Notes: a model not told the origin generated them from the sequence alone. A stretch of 64,000 nucleotides of DNA from Cytophaga hutchinsonii ATCC 33406 (GCF_000014145.1 NC_008255.1:187501-251500), one strand, 5' to 3'; counted from the first letter of the stretch, positions 28,126-37,595 are shown. Program-made: numbers and translations.

Positions 28126-28986
28126 ATGAATAAATTCAGTGTTATCGTATCCATTATCTTTTGTGCTGTAGCATCTATTGCTCATGCACAAGAGACACCT
28201 GCAAAACAATGGGAAGACCCATATGCAACAGGCTTCAATAAATACTCTGTTCGTCCTATTCATACCTCTGATATCATGTATAAGAAGACTATCATCAGAG
28301 CTATAGATTTAAGAGAAAAGCAAAATTTACCTTTATTTTCTAGAAATCGTGAGCTTCCTAGATTAATAATCGATGCTACTCTTGCAGGTCTTATCACTCC
28401 TTATGCTAATGATTCATTAGAAAATGGCAGTAAATTATCTATTGACGAATTTAATGCGTTATTGATAATGCCAAGTGATCAACCTGTCTATACTCCGGAA
28501 GATACATTGATGATGTTCCAAAATGAAGATTATTCTTACAGAACAACTTCATTAGGAGGCGATTCTTTCTTCCCTACGGATATCTATCAAATGGAGATTA
28601 AAGAAGAGTGGTTATTTGATAAACAACGTTCAAGACAATATTTTGATATTGACGCAATTACTTTCTATGTACCTGCTGATCATCCTTCAAATATTAAAGG
28701 GATTCAGTATGCAATTGCATCATTCTCTTACAAAGAACTTTGTGAAAAATTATTCAAGGATAATCCTAAAGCAATCTGGTTTAATCCACAAAATGAAAGA
28801 GAACACAAAAATCTTGCAGATGCATTTGATTTGAGATTGTTCAGCTCTTATATCATTAAAGTATCTAACCCGAAAGATTCTTATTTAACAGATATCTACG
28901 GTGGCGATCAACTTAAAGGTTTAATGGCTTCACAATGGGCTGCGTTTGAATTGTTAGAATACGAGCACAACCTTTGGGAATTCTAA
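28126..28986 (+). CDS. gldN: Gliding motility / T9SS protein GldN
   Basis: A 286-residue periplasmic protein with signal peptide (residues 1-21, ending AHAQ). GldN/PorN binds GldK/PorK to form the outer-membrane ring of the T9SS. Family features seen: the early segment RPIHTSDIMYKKTIIRAIDLREKQN(LP), KEEWLFDKQRS near residue 160 and the C-terminal WAAFELLEYEHNLWEF. It is the last gene of the plus-strand block and is followed at once by a strong terminator. Confidence 0.95.
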   Translation: MNKFSVIVSIIFCAVASIAHAQETPAKQWEDPYATGFNKYSVRPIHTSDIMYKKTIIRAIDLREKQNLPLFSRNRELPRLIIDATLAGLITPYANDSLENGSKLSIDEFNALLIMPSDQPVYTPEDTLMMFQNEDYSYRTTSLGGDSFFPTDIYQMEIKEEWLFDKQRSRQYFDIDAITFYVPADHPSNIKGIQYAIASFSYKELCEKLFKDNPKAIWFNPQNEREHKNLADAFDLRLFSSYIIKVSNPKDSYLTDIYGGDQLKGLMASQWAAFELLEYEHNLWEF

Positions 28987-29016
28987 GATAACAGATACGA
29001 TAACCCTGTTATTCAT

Positions 29017-29056
29017 AAATAAAGAAGGCCTTACATTTGTAAGGCCTTCTTTATTT
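29017..29056. terminator. Strong bidirectional terminator between gldN and uvrC
   Basis: A perfect 18-bp stem: left arm 29017-29034, loop ATTT (29035-29038), right arm 29039-29056. It is rich in AAGGCC with flanking A- and T-tracts on both sides, so it can stop both convergent transcripts. The right arm contains the uvrC stop codon (29051-29053). Confidence 0.93.
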
Positions 29057-30841
29057 ATTTAACTGCTGAAAAAGGATAGTTGCTTTAGAGTTGCCAATTA
29101 CCGGGGTCAATTGTTCAATACTGGCTTCTTTAATCCTTTTTACAGTTTTAAAATGTGTCAACAACTTTTTTACCGTCCCCGGTCCTATACCAACTAAGTT
29201 CTCAAATTCAGTTTTTAACAACGCGTCTTTACTTCTTTTTTGCCTGTGAAACGTAATGGCAAACCTATGTGTTTCATCCCGGATTTGTTGGATAAGTTTC
29301 AAAGACTCAGATTTTTTATCTAAATACAATGGATCATTATCCCCCGGGAAAAACAATTCCTCTAAGTTTTTGGCAATACTGACAATCGGGATCTGTCCAT
29401 ATATATTCAAATCTTTCAAGGCCTGGCAGGCAAATGATAGCTGGCCTTTACCGCCATCAATAATAATAAGAGTAGGAAAGGGCAAGCCTTCTTCTCCCAT
29501 GCGCTTATAACGCCTGTAAACAATTTCGTACATAGATGCGAAATCATTCGGGCCCTCAACTGTTTTGATATTAAAGTGCCTGTAATCTTTCTTAGAAGGC
29601 TTTCCATTTTTATAACAAACCATCGCAGCCACAGGGTTTGTACCTTGAATATTTGAGTTATCGAAGCATTCAATATGAGCAGGCAGTTCTTTTAAGGATA
29701 AGTCTGCCTGCAATGTTTTTAAAACACGTATCTCCGGCTTTTCCTTTTTTTGATCGTCATACCTTGTCAAGGTATGCCACGCATTCTTTAGAGACAGATC
29801 AATTAGTTTTTTCTTGTCACCACGCTGCGGAATACTAACCTTGCAATATGTAGACAATATCGGCAATTCAATGTTACAGATTATTTCTTTGGTCGAATCC
29901 CAGCCTTCTTCATGTATTTCGAATAAGGCATGCATTAAAAGTTCTTCCTCTGTTTCATCAAGCACTGCTTTCATCTCAATTGTGCGAGCTTTAATAATAG
30001 AGCCATGCAAAATACTCATGAAATTAACAGACGCTCTGTTTAATCTTTTGACAATTGTATAAACTTCAAGATTATTTATATCAGGATTTACAATCAAACT
30101 GCTCTTTTCAAGGCCAAGCACAGAGTTATACCTCTCTTTAAAAAACTGTGCTTTTTCAAATTGCATATCTTCAGCGGCAGAAAGCATCTTTTCCTGATAG
30201 TATTTTTTCACGGAAGAAAAATTGCCTTTCAGAATATTACGGACCTGGATAATACTCACGTCATAATCCTCCTTTTCCTGTTTTCCTTCACACGGGCCTT
30301 TACAGTTACCTATGTGATATTCGAGGCATACCTTAAATTTGTGCGCATCAATATTCTGTTTTGTAAGATTCAGGTCACATGTGCGAATAAAAAAAGTTTT
30401 CCGTAGTGATTCAACTAATGAATGCATAGCTCTGCCACTGGTATAAGGGCCAAAGTATTCACCCTTTTTTTTATCTATTTTCCGGGTAGTTGTTAGTGTT
30501 GGAAAATCAGCAGAAGACAGACAAATAAACGGGTATGTCTTATCATCCCTAAGAAGTACGTTATACTTAGGTTTGTTTTCTTTTATTAAATTATTTTCGA
30601 GAAGTAATGCCTCGTATTCAGAATTTACCAGCGTGTATTCAGCATGGTAAATCTTGCGCACCATACTGCGTGTTTTCTGATCGAGATTTTTTTTATTGGT
30701 AAAATAGTTTGCAACACGTTTACGCAGGCTTTTAGCTTTGCCTACATATATAAGTTCCTTTTCAATTGAATAAAATCTATATACTCCTGGCGAAGAAGGT
30801 AATTCTTTCAGAAGGGATCTTATGTCCTCTTTTTCTAACAT
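29051..30841 (-). CDS. uvrC: Excinuclease ABC subunit C
   Basis: A full-length 596-residue UvrC, the nuclease of nucleotide excision repair. The N-terminal GIY-YIG nuclease domain (SSPGVYRFYS...LIYVGKAKSLRKRV, residues 16-45) makes the 3' incision. A UVR helical pair near residues 205-235 binds UvrB. The RNase H-like domain (ECFDNSN, then IIDGGKGQL near 460) makes the 5' incision. The C-terminal helix-hairpin-helix segment (LVGIGPGTVKKLLTHF) is present. It is 5 bp from the upstream PBP1A gene and is last in the SprE/PorW - PBP1A - uvrC operon. Confidence 0.97.
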   Translation of the reverse strand: MLEKEDIRSLLKELPSSPGVYRFYSIEKELIYVGKAKSLRKRVANYFTNKKNLDQKTRSMVRKIYHAEYTLVNSEYEALLLENNLIKENKPKYNVLLRDDKTYPFICLSSADFPTLTTTRKIDKKKGEYFGPYTSGRAMHSLVESLRKTFFIRTCDLNLTKQNIDAHKFKVCLEYHIGNCKGPCEGKQEKEDYDVSIIQVRNILKGNFSSVKKYYQEKMLSAAEDMQFEKAQFFKERYNSVLGLEKSSLIVNPDINNLEVYTIVKRLNRASVNFMSILHGSIIKARTIEMKAVLDETEEELLMHALFEIHEEGWDSTKEIICNIELPILSTYCKVSIPQRGDKKKLIDLSLKNAWHTLTRYDDQKKEKPEIRVLKTLQADLSLKELPAHIECFDNSNIQGTNPVAAMVCYKNGKPSKKDYRHFNIKTVEGPNDFASMYEIVYRRYKRMGEEGLPFPTLIIIDGGKGQLSFACQALKDLNIYGQIPIVSIAKNLEELFFPGDNDPLYLDKKSESLKLIQQIRDETHRFAITFHRQKRSKDALLKTEFENLVGIGPGTVKKLLTHFKTVKRIKEASIEQLTPVIGNSKATILFQQLNK

Positions 30842-30846
30842 AGATT

Positions 30847-33135
30847 TTAAAAATCTGGAATATTTTGATTTTTAATTACTGAACTGTTGGGATTTGTATT
30901 ACTATTAGCATTTTCTACCTCTTTAAATTTTTTGCAATTTATTTCAACAGATAATGGAGATGCAGGTGTCGGAAAACGTTCTTTCAGAATGCCGGTTTTA
31001 GGATCATTATAAAGATGGTTCATAAAGATTGCCCAGATCGGCATCGCCATTCTGGCACCTTGACCGTCATTCATGCTTCTGAAGTGGATAGAGCGGTCGT
31101 CTCCTCCAACCCAGATGCCAGTGGTTAATTGCGTTGTTATTCCAACAAACCAGCCATCAGAATAATTCTGCGTTGTACCGGTTTTGCCTCCGATTTCTGC
31201 TCCGTTCCATAAAAGGCCATATTTATTTAAGCCTAATGCAGTACCTCCTTTTTCTTCCGTTGCCCCTTTAAGCATATGTACCATTAAGTAGGCTGTCTCT
31301 TCACTTAGAACTTCTTTTGTTTTAGGTACAAAATTCTGGAGAATATTACCGTTTTTATCTTCGATGCGTGTAATAAATATCGGCTCAGTCCATACGCCTT
31401 GATTTACAAACGTACTATATGCGCCAACCATATCGTATAAGGTTACATCAAACACACCTAAGCATAGAGCCGGCACGGGTTCCAGTGGGGTTGTGATGCC
31501 CATACGAGTAGCATAATCAACTACTGTTTCAGGACCAACTTTTTTAATCAGATTGGCTGTAATGCTATTGATGGAATTGGCCATCGCTTTTCGTATTGAA
31601 AACATTTCTCCGCTATAAGCGCCATCGCTGTTTTGTGGTGTCCATGTTTCATTAATATCTTCTGTTTTGAATGTAACCGGCAAATCGGGCAATTCATAAC
31701 AAGGGCTGTAACCAAGATCAATAGCGGCAGTATAGACAAAAGGCTTGAACGTAGAGCCGGGTTGTCTCGATCCTTGTTTTACATGATCGTATTTAAAATG
31801 TTTGTGATCAATTCCACCCACCCAGGCTTTAATCTGGCCACTATGCGGATCCATCGATAACATACCGGCATGAAGAAAATGCTTATAATATCTGATAGAA
31901 TCAATCGGGCTCAGCAATGTATCAATTTCACCATTCCAGCTAAATACTTTCATGGAAATTTTTCTATTCATCGCACTCCAAACTTTCGCTGTATCTCCAT
32001 CATAAATTTCAGAAAACATTCTCCATCGATCAGAATGTCTGGCAGCTTTTTCAATAAAGTTTGGAATTTCTTTAAATTCTTCATCGCGCCAAGGAGTTTT
32101 ACCTTTCCAGTAGGCAAAGAATTTACCTTGAAGATATTTCATATGTTCTGAGACTGAAGCTTCAGCATAAGCCTGAATTTTAGAATCAATGGTGGTGTAG
32201 ATTTTAATACCGTCTTCATACAAATCAATGCCCCGTTCGTTACACCAACTGATTAAATACCTGGTAATATAACTTCTGAAATAGGTTGCAGAACCTTTAT
32301 TATGATTTTCAACTTCATATTTGAGTGCAATAGGCTGCGCCGACAATGTTGCAAACTGGGCATCACTTATGTATTTATATTTATTAAGTTGTTCTAAAAC
32401 AGTATTTCTACGCGCGATAGCATTTTCAGGATTGTATACAGGGCTGTACAAAGACGGGGCTTTCAGTAAGCCTACCAGCATTGCAGCCTGATTGATGTTT
32501 AGGCTATCCTGGGGAATACTGAAGAAGGTTTGTGATGCTGTTACAATACCAAATGAATTACTTCCAAAATCCACCGTGTTGAGATACATAGTCATGATCT
32601 CTTTTTTGGTGTAGGACCGTTCGATTTGAATGGCCGAGATCCATTCCTTCGTTTTATTAATTACTAATCGCAGTTTATTGTTTTTTTTAGCCAGGCTGCC
32701 TTCATATTTGGCGCCACGCGTTTTAAAAAGATTTTTTGAGAGCTGTTGGGATATCGTACTCGATCCTCTTTTATCACCTTTCAATAAATACCAAAAAATT
32801 GCAAAGCTTCCCTGCAAATCAATGCCTGAATGTTTTTCAAAACGAATATCTTCGGTTGCAACCAAGGCGTTTATTACATTCGGAGATATTTCATTGTATG
32901 AAATATTCGTTCTGTTTTCCCTGTAATATTTTCCGATAAGTACACCGTCCGATGTATACAATTCAGAAGAGATGTTTGATTTGGGATTTTCTAATGCTTC
33001 CAGATTTGGCATAGGTCCAAACAGGTCTCCTGTATTGTTTGAGACCATATAAAACCACAACCAAATAAATGCTGCACCTGATATAAAGCTGCACCAAAGC
33101 ACTAAAATTGCTGCACGAATAATTTTAACTTTCAT
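30847..33135 (-). CDS. Penicillin-binding protein 1A (class A PBP)
   Basis: A 762-residue bifunctional murein synthase. One N-terminal membrane helix (residues 10-32). The glycosyltransferase (GT51) domain covers about 65-240, with the EDIRFEKHSGID motif holding the catalytic Glu and KGDKRGSSTISQQL further on. The transpeptidase domain holds the active-site motif SxxK (in QPGSTFKPF), SIN (in ANSINSIT) and KTG (in GGKTGTTQNYSDGWFVG). Length is normal for class A PBPs. It is the middle gene of the operon with the SprE/PorW-like gene (34 bp upstream) and uvrC (5 bp downstream). Confidence 0.95.
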   Translation of the reverse strand: MKVKIIRAAILVLWCSFISGAAFIWLWFYMVSNNTGDLFGPMPNLEALENPKSNISSELYTSDGVLIGKYYRENRTNISYNEISPNVINALVATEDIRFEKHSGIDLQGSFAIFWYLLKGDKRGSSTISQQLSKNLFKTRGAKYEGSLAKKNNKLRLVINKTKEWISAIQIERSYTKKEIMTMYLNTVDFGSNSFGIVTASQTFFSIPQDSLNINQAAMLVGLLKAPSLYSPVYNPENAIARRNTVLEQLNKYKYISDAQFATLSAQPIALKYEVENHNKGSATYFRSYITRYLISWCNERGIDLYEDGIKIYTTIDSKIQAYAEASVSEHMKYLQGKFFAYWKGKTPWRDEEFKEIPNFIEKAARHSDRWRMFSEIYDGDTAKVWSAMNRKISMKVFSWNGEIDTLLSPIDSIRYYKHFLHAGMLSMDPHSGQIKAWVGGIDHKHFKYDHVKQGSRQPGSTFKPFVYTAAIDLGYSPCYELPDLPVTFKTEDINETWTPQNSDGAYSGEMFSIRKAMANSINSITANLIKKVGPETVVDYATRMGITTPLEPVPALCLGVFDVTLYDMVGAYSTFVNQGVWTEPIFITRIEDKNGNILQNFVPKTKEVLSEETAYLMVHMLKGATEEKGGTALGLNKYGLLWNGAEIGGKTGTTQNYSDGWFVGITTQLTTGIWVGGDDRSIHFRSMNDGQGARMAMPIWAIFMNHLYNDPKTGILKERFPTPASPLSVEINCKKFKEVENANSNTNPNSSVIKNQNIPDF

Positions 33136-33169
33136 TTAGATCAATTTTGTTAACACATTGTCAATAAAA

Positions 33170-35512
33170 CTAAGGCTTTGTTGGAATGGCATTCTCTACT
33201 GCATCCTGCGTTGTGTCTTTTGTTTTATCTTCAGGTATTGTGGTATCTACGTTTGCCGGAGGAGTAATATATTTTTCCCGGTCTTTCTTTACTGCTTCAG
33301 AGAGTTCTTTAACGGCAGGAAGCAACGTGCTTTCAGGAAATTTTTCAGGGAAATTACTGATTGCCTGTTGTACGTCATGGCCTGTGCCTTCTATTTTTAT
33401 TCGGCAAAGTATTTGTATGTAGGCAACTTTATCCAAAATGTCACTATCGGGATACTTGTTGCTCAATACCGTACCTGCAGAATCTGCCTCTGCAAATCTA
33501 TTTGCCTTATATAATGCATATACGTCTTTATACTCAACAGTGGCAAATTTGTTTGCAATTTTTGAATCTCTGTAATAGTTTGGATTCCGGATCAGTTTAG
33601 CAAAGATTGAATTGGGGTGTTCATTAAGCAATCTTGCTTTATAAACCTCCTGCTTATTATTATCCTGTTCTTTATATATCAAATATAAATTATACAGTAC
33701 TTCCGGAACATATTTACTTTCAGGGTATCTTTTTAGAATATTCTCATATGTACGGATCGCCCGTTGTGGTTCGTCAAGTTTATGGTTGTAAATACTTGCT
33801 ACCTGAAACATTGCTTCTTCAATTTTGCCGTTGGCCACCACCCGTTGGCTATCTGTAAATGGAATATCAATTAAATATTTTTTCCGGTCAACCTTTAATG
33901 GCGTAATGTCATTTTTTTCTTTCTCTAAAGCCCCGTCATCAGCCAGCGTTTTAAGTGAATCTTTGTTTGCTTTTAAAGAATCCGAATCCGGCGAATCATA
34001 ATCAATAATAGGATCTTTTTTCGATCGTCTCCAATGATCCTCTAATTTTCGTTTGCCCCATTTTTGAGTAAACTCACCAATACCGTTCTGTACAGCTGTT
34101 GCATTTGAAAAATACCAGCTTGCGGCTAAAGGTGTGCCATTTGTAAAGGCGGCATTAGGTTTTAAGGCATCATCTACATCACCCGACTGCTTCTTCTTTT
34201 TTAATGCCAGTTGTTGTAACCGGTAAGCCTCCTGTTCTTTTGCAACAAGAGAATCTATTAATGTATTCAGAGCTGTTGAGTCCATGTATGAAACCTTCAA
34301 CAGACTGTCTTGTCTTTTAATTGTATTTATGTGTTTTACAAATTCATCCAGAATACGTTCTCGTTTTGAGATTACAGGATAACGTTTGTCTTTTTTATTG
34401 AATGTAGCAGCAGTACTGTCGTAGTAGGCGGCAGCATTTTCATAATCTTCCAGATCATCGTAATATATTTCGGCTAGTTTTAAATACGTAAAACCTTTTT
34501 GGTAACCGCCAGGTTTGCCTTTCGAAGAAGACAATTTTAAATATTCAATTGCCTTAGGAAGGTTTTTTTGTTTGTATTCAAACATTGCCATTTCATAATA
34601 AATCTTATCCCGATATTCTTCGTTTTTAGGATCCTTTAACAACTTGGCGTAATACTTATTTAATTTCTTAGTTGTATTTGCATTTGCAATATTTGTCACC
34701 TGATATAAATTCAACCGTGCAACAAACAGCATTTCATAGGGCGGGTTTGATTTAACTACTTTGTGATAATTTTTATACGCCAGCGTATCGTTTCCATTTT
34801 GTTGATAGAGCTGCCCCAATATGAAATACATGCGTGAGCGCTGGTCTCTTTTTCTTTGAAGAGGGGCGGCTTCTTCAAGCAACGGAATCATTTCATCATA
34901 ACGCTCGAATATGCGCAAATACTCTGCCTTGGTCGTATTATATATGGCTTTGTTTTTTTTCGTGAGCGTTTGTTTGTCCAGGTGATCTAAAACAGTTTTT
35001 GCGTTGTCCAGCTGGTTGGCTGCCATGTATGCACGCACCAGATAAACTAGCGATTCGATTTTATCATCATCATCTTTACCATGGGCATTAACATACTTAT
35101 AGGTTTCAATACCCATTTTGAATTCGCCCCGATATATTCTGCAACGCCCTACTAAGATATAGCTGTCGTCTACATAGTCACTATTCTTATGTCTTCGGAT
35201 AGGCATGGACGCTTTTTTAATAATATCATCCAGTTGAGAGATCAGCCCTTTGGTTTTATTGGTATCAAGAGGCGGAAGCGGGTGTAAGATGCCGTTGTAA
35301 TTATCTTCTTTAAAATCGTAGACTTTAACTTCAACAAGTTTCATTCGTTCGCGTGCTAAAAAAAACGAATTGTCTCTTGCAAGTAAGTTGTGATAGTTTC
35401 TGGCAACAAATGAATTGCTTTCCTGACTGCAAGAAACCATAAAGGCTCCTGATACGAGCAGGCTTAAAAAAAGTGAAATAGAATTAGAAAATAATCTGCT
35501 TTGGGTATTCAT
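33170..35512 (-). CDS. SprE/PorW-like TPR lipoprotein of the T9SS
   Basis: A 780-residue lipoprotein with many tetratricopeptide-like repeats. The lipoprotein signal ends in VSCSQ at about residue 27. Immediately after it, NSFVARNYHNLLARDNSFF resembles the start of F. johnsoniae SprE and P. gingivalis PorW (recalled, not searched). TPRs run through about residues 130-400 and 600-700, separated by a low-complexity, charged linker. SprE/PorW is needed for T9SS and gliding and is thought to connect the motor ring to the Sov translocon. The ATG at 35512 is chosen over a frame-extending Met at 35554, which would place the signal too far inside. First gene of its operon; opposite gldKLMN. Confidence 0.82.
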   Translation of the reverse strand: MNTQSRLFSNSISLFLSLLVSGAFMVSCSQESNSFVARNYHNLLARDNSFFLARERMKLVEVKVYDFKEDNYNGILHPLPPLDTNKTKGLISQLDDIIKKASMPIRRHKNSDYVDDSYILVGRCRIYRGEFKMGIETYKYVNAHGKDDDDKIESLVYLVRAYMAANQLDNAKTVLDHLDKQTLTKKNKAIYNTTKAEYLRIFERYDEMIPLLEEAAPLQRKRDQRSRMYFILGQLYQQNGNDTLAYKNYHKVVKSNPPYEMLFVARLNLYQVTNIANANTTKKLNKYYAKLLKDPKNEEYRDKIYYEMAMFEYKQKNLPKAIEYLKLSSSKGKPGGYQKGFTYLKLAEIYYDDLEDYENAAAYYDSTAATFNKKDKRYPVISKRERILDEFVKHINTIKRQDSLLKVSYMDSTALNTLIDSLVAKEQEAYRLQQLALKKKKQSGDVDDALKPNAAFTNGTPLAASWYFSNATAVQNGIGEFTQKWGKRKLEDHWRRSKKDPIIDYDSPDSDSLKANKDSLKTLADDGALEKEKNDITPLKVDRKKYLIDIPFTDSQRVVANGKIEEAMFQVASIYNHKLDEPQRAIRTYENILKRYPESKYVPEVLYNLYLIYKEQDNNKQEVYKARLLNEHPNSIFAKLIRNPNYYRDSKIANKFATVEYKDVYALYKANRFAEADSAGTVLSNKYPDSDILDKVAYIQILCRIKIEGTGHDVQQAISNFPEKFPESTLLPAVKELSEAVKKDREKYITPPANVDTTIPEDKTKDTTQDAVENAIPTKP

Positions 35513-35517
35513 GTATT

Positions 35518-35525
35518 CAAAGATA
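35518..35525 (-). promoter_or_regulatory. TANNTTTG -7 element 5 nt before the SprE/PorW start
   Basis: Read on the minus strand the sequence is TATCTTTG, a perfect TANNTTTG, with only 5 nt to the ATG at 35512. If it is the -7 box, transcription would begin at or near the start codon. No good -33 TTTG is seen about 20 nt further upstream. Confidence 0.35.
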
Positions 35526-35616
35526 GTAAAACGTTGAAGTTTTATTAGATACATTAGAACGATTTTGATAAAAAATGATTGTATTAAAAAAACTTTCTAA
35601 GCGGTAAAGAATATAT

Positions 35617-35624
35617 TACCTTTG
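35617..35624 (+). promoter_or_regulatory. TANNTTTG -7 element 4 nt before the atp operon start
   Basis: TACCTTTG matches TANNTTTG and lies 4 nt before the ATG of the first atp gene (35629). As for the divergent gene, use of this box would give a near-leaderless mRNA. There is no clear -33 TTTG at the usual distance. Confidence 0.35.
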
Positions 35625-35628
35625 TGGT

Positions 35629-35868
35629 ATGGGAAACGAAATCAAAGAAGTTAAAAAGACATCTCAAAATGGCTTTTTCAAATTCTCGGCTATTGGTTTT
35701 CAAATGATCGCTACAATATGCGTATTTGGAGGTATTGGGTGGTGGCTGGATTCATATTTTGAAGTTAAAGGAAAGTATAATACTATTTTTTTTATGCTTT
35801 TTGGTGTTATAGGAAGCATTGTTAAATTCATAATGGACGTATTGAATGAACAGAAAAGAGGAGAATAG
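35629..35868 (+). CDS. AtpZ/AtpI family ATP synthase accessory protein
   Basis: A 79-residue protein with two membrane helices (about residues 22-42 and 48-68). The motif GGIGWWLDSYF is typical of the AtpZ/AtpI (F0F1-ATPase subunit I-type) family, thought to assist c-ring assembly or Mg/Ca transport. It leads the ATP synthase gene set and its stop overlaps the next gene by 23 bp. Confidence 0.85.
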   Translation: MGNEIKEVKKTSQNGFFKFSAIGFQMIATICVFGGIGWWLDSYFEVKGKYNTIFFMLFGVIGSIVKFIMDVLNEQKRGE

Positions 35869-36259
35869 CTCAATTTTATCAAACTTTTGGTTTGGTTACA
35901 CAATATTGCTAATTCTAACATCAGGTGTTGCACTATTGCTTACGTACGTAAAGCCAGCATTCTTAAGCAACCATTTTTGGACGATACAAGGTTTTTTTGG
36001 TGTTATTTCAGTGCTATCTCATGTTATATCGAATTTAGGCTTAAAAAGCAGGGAAGAATTTCACACATTTTACTTAGGTTCTATGGCCGTAAGGTTTATT
36101 TTCTCCTTATTTTTCATTTTGTTCAGCATGGTTTATCTATCAGGTAATAAGATAACTTACGTAGCGAATTTTTTTATTCTCTACATTGTATATGCTTCAT
36201 TTGAAATTTATCACTTATTGCGTAACTTGCGCGCCGATTCAAAGAGAAATGGCTACTAA
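35846..36259 (+). CDS. Small membrane protein in ATP synthase operon, 137 aa
   Basis: A 137-residue protein with about four hydrophobic segments (approximately residues 12-30, 42-60, 72-92, 98-118). I do not recognise a named family with certainty; position between the AtpZ/I-like gene and atpB is where many Bacteroidota encode a weakly conserved AtpI-like or hypothetical protein. It overlaps the previous gene by 23 bp and atpB by 11 bp, which argues for a translated gene rather than a chance frame. Confidence 0.75.
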   Translation: MNRKEENSSILSNFWFGYTILLILTSGVALLLTYVKPAFLSNHFWTIQGFFGVISVLSHVISNLGLKSREEFHTFYLGSMAVRFIFSLFFILFSMVYLSGNKITYVANFFILYIVYASFEIYHLLRNLRADSKRNGY

Positions 36260-37316
36260 AATCAACAAATTACTACTATTAATTCTGCTATCTGTTCTGT
36301 CAATAGCGGGGTTTGCTTCATCTGAAGCTCATAACGTACAGGAAGAAGATTTAGACCAGGTGTCTGTTTTCAAGCCGGGAGAAATGATTATGCACCATAT
36401 TGCAGACTCTCACGAGTGGCATTTTTTCAGTACAGAATCTTTTCATGGAACAATACCACTTCCAATCATTGTTTATTCAGCAGGGAAGGGTTTATCTGTT
36501 TTTTCTTCTTCAAAATTTGCGCACCATGGCGTTTATAATGGATATAAACTTCATCATGAAAGAATTTTTGCTGTAGATGCAGCCGGAAATGAAGATACAT
36601 CTGTTAAAATCTATGATTTATCTATTACTAAAAACGTTGCATCATTAATGATCAGCGCAATTTTATTAATAGCTGTATTTACTGCTGTTGCAAAAGGATA
36701 TGTTAAAAACAAAGGGAAAGCACCTTCCGGTGTTCAATCATTCTTTGAGCCTATTGTCGGTTATGTACGCGATGAAATTGCTGTAAAAATGATTGGGCCG
36801 AAATACGAACGTTTCATGCCGTATTTACTGACTGTATTCTTTTTTATCTGGTTTAACAACCTGTTGGGTTTAATGCCCGGTGGAGCAAACTTAACAGGCA
36901 ATATTACAGTAACACTGGTATTGGCCGGGATTACATTTATTATTACAACAATTAATGGTAACGGATATTACTGGAAACACGTATTGTGGACTCCGGGTGT
37001 ACCGCTTCCATTACGCATTATTATACTGCCAATTGAAATCATTGGGTTGATCACAAAACCGTTTTCATTGATGATACGTTTGTTTGCAAACATTACAGCG
37101 GGTCACATCATCATATTAAGTTTCATCGGTTTAATCTTCATATTCAAGAGTCTTTTCCTTGTTGCCCCATTAAGTGTGGCATTCGGATTGTTTATGACAT
37201 TCCTTGAGCTGTTTGTTGCGCTTATTCAGGCATTTGTGTTTACGTTACTAACGGCTATGTACTTCGGGTCTGCTGTTGAAGAACATGCACATGATGATTA
37301 TGATCACGGACATTAA
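36249..37316 (+). CDS. atpB: ATP synthase F0 subunit a
   Basis: A 355-residue subunit a, the proton channel stator of F0. The first 25 residues form a signal-like hydrophobic segment, followed by a long periplasmic His-containing extension to about residue 130, typical for Bacteroidota. The membrane core follows, with the essential arginine in the motif KPFSLMIRLFANITAGH (near residue 280). The C-terminus ends in a His-rich tail (EEHAHDDYDHGH). The ATG at 36249 is used; an in-frame TTG at 36186 would bring in upstream coding sequence. Confidence 0.93.
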   Translation: MATKINKLLLLILLSVLSIAGFASSEAHNVQEEDLDQVSVFKPGEMIMHHIADSHEWHFFSTESFHGTIPLPIIVYSAGKGLSVFSSSKFAHHGVYNGYKLHHERIFAVDAAGNEDTSVKIYDLSITKNVASLMISAILLIAVFTAVAKGYVKNKGKAPSGVQSFFEPIVGYVRDEIAVKMIGPKYERFMPYLLTVFFFIWFNNLLGLMPGGANLTGNITVTLVLAGITFIITTINGNGYYWKHVLWTPGVPLPLRIIILPIEIIGLITKPFSLMIRLFANITAGHIIILSFIGLIFIFKSLFLVAPLSVAFGLFMTFLELFVALIQAFVFTLLTAMYFGSAVEEHAHDDYDHGH

Positions 37317-37355
37317 TATTCACTTGTTTTCATTCAATAATAAATAAATACAACT

Positions 37356-37595
37356 ATGTTAAATTCAATTTTATTAGATGGTCTTGCATTAGCAGGTGCT
37401 GGTATCGGCGCAGGTGTTGCAGCATTAGCGGCAGGTTTAGGTATCGGCCGTATTGGTAGCAGCGCAGTAGAATCTATTGCACGTCAACCATCTGAGAGTG
37501 GAAAAATTCAAACTGCAATGTTGATTGCAGCAGCCCTTATTGAAGGTGTTGCTCTTTTCGGTGTAGTAGTATGTCTATTGATCGCTCTGGCGTAA
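37356..37595 (+). CDS. atpE: ATP synthase F0 subunit c
   Basis: A 79-residue hairpin of two membrane helices, the rotor ring subunit. The glycine-rich helix 1 is followed by the polar loop RQPSE (residues 43-47), and the ion-binding carboxylate is Glu63 in ALIEGVAL. There is no Gln in helix 1 and a Gly follows the Glu, so the sodium-site pattern is missing and proton coupling is inferred. Length is normal. Confidence 0.95.
   Translation: MLNSILLDGLALAGAGIGAGVAALAAGLGIGRIGSSAVESIARQPSESGKIQTAMLIAAALIEGVALFGVVVCLLIALA

Noticed and set aside
33158-33514. 118-residue plus-strand frame within the SprE/PorW gene
   Set aside because: Cys/Phe/Arg-rich antisense shadow of the C-terminal part of the TPR lipoprotein.
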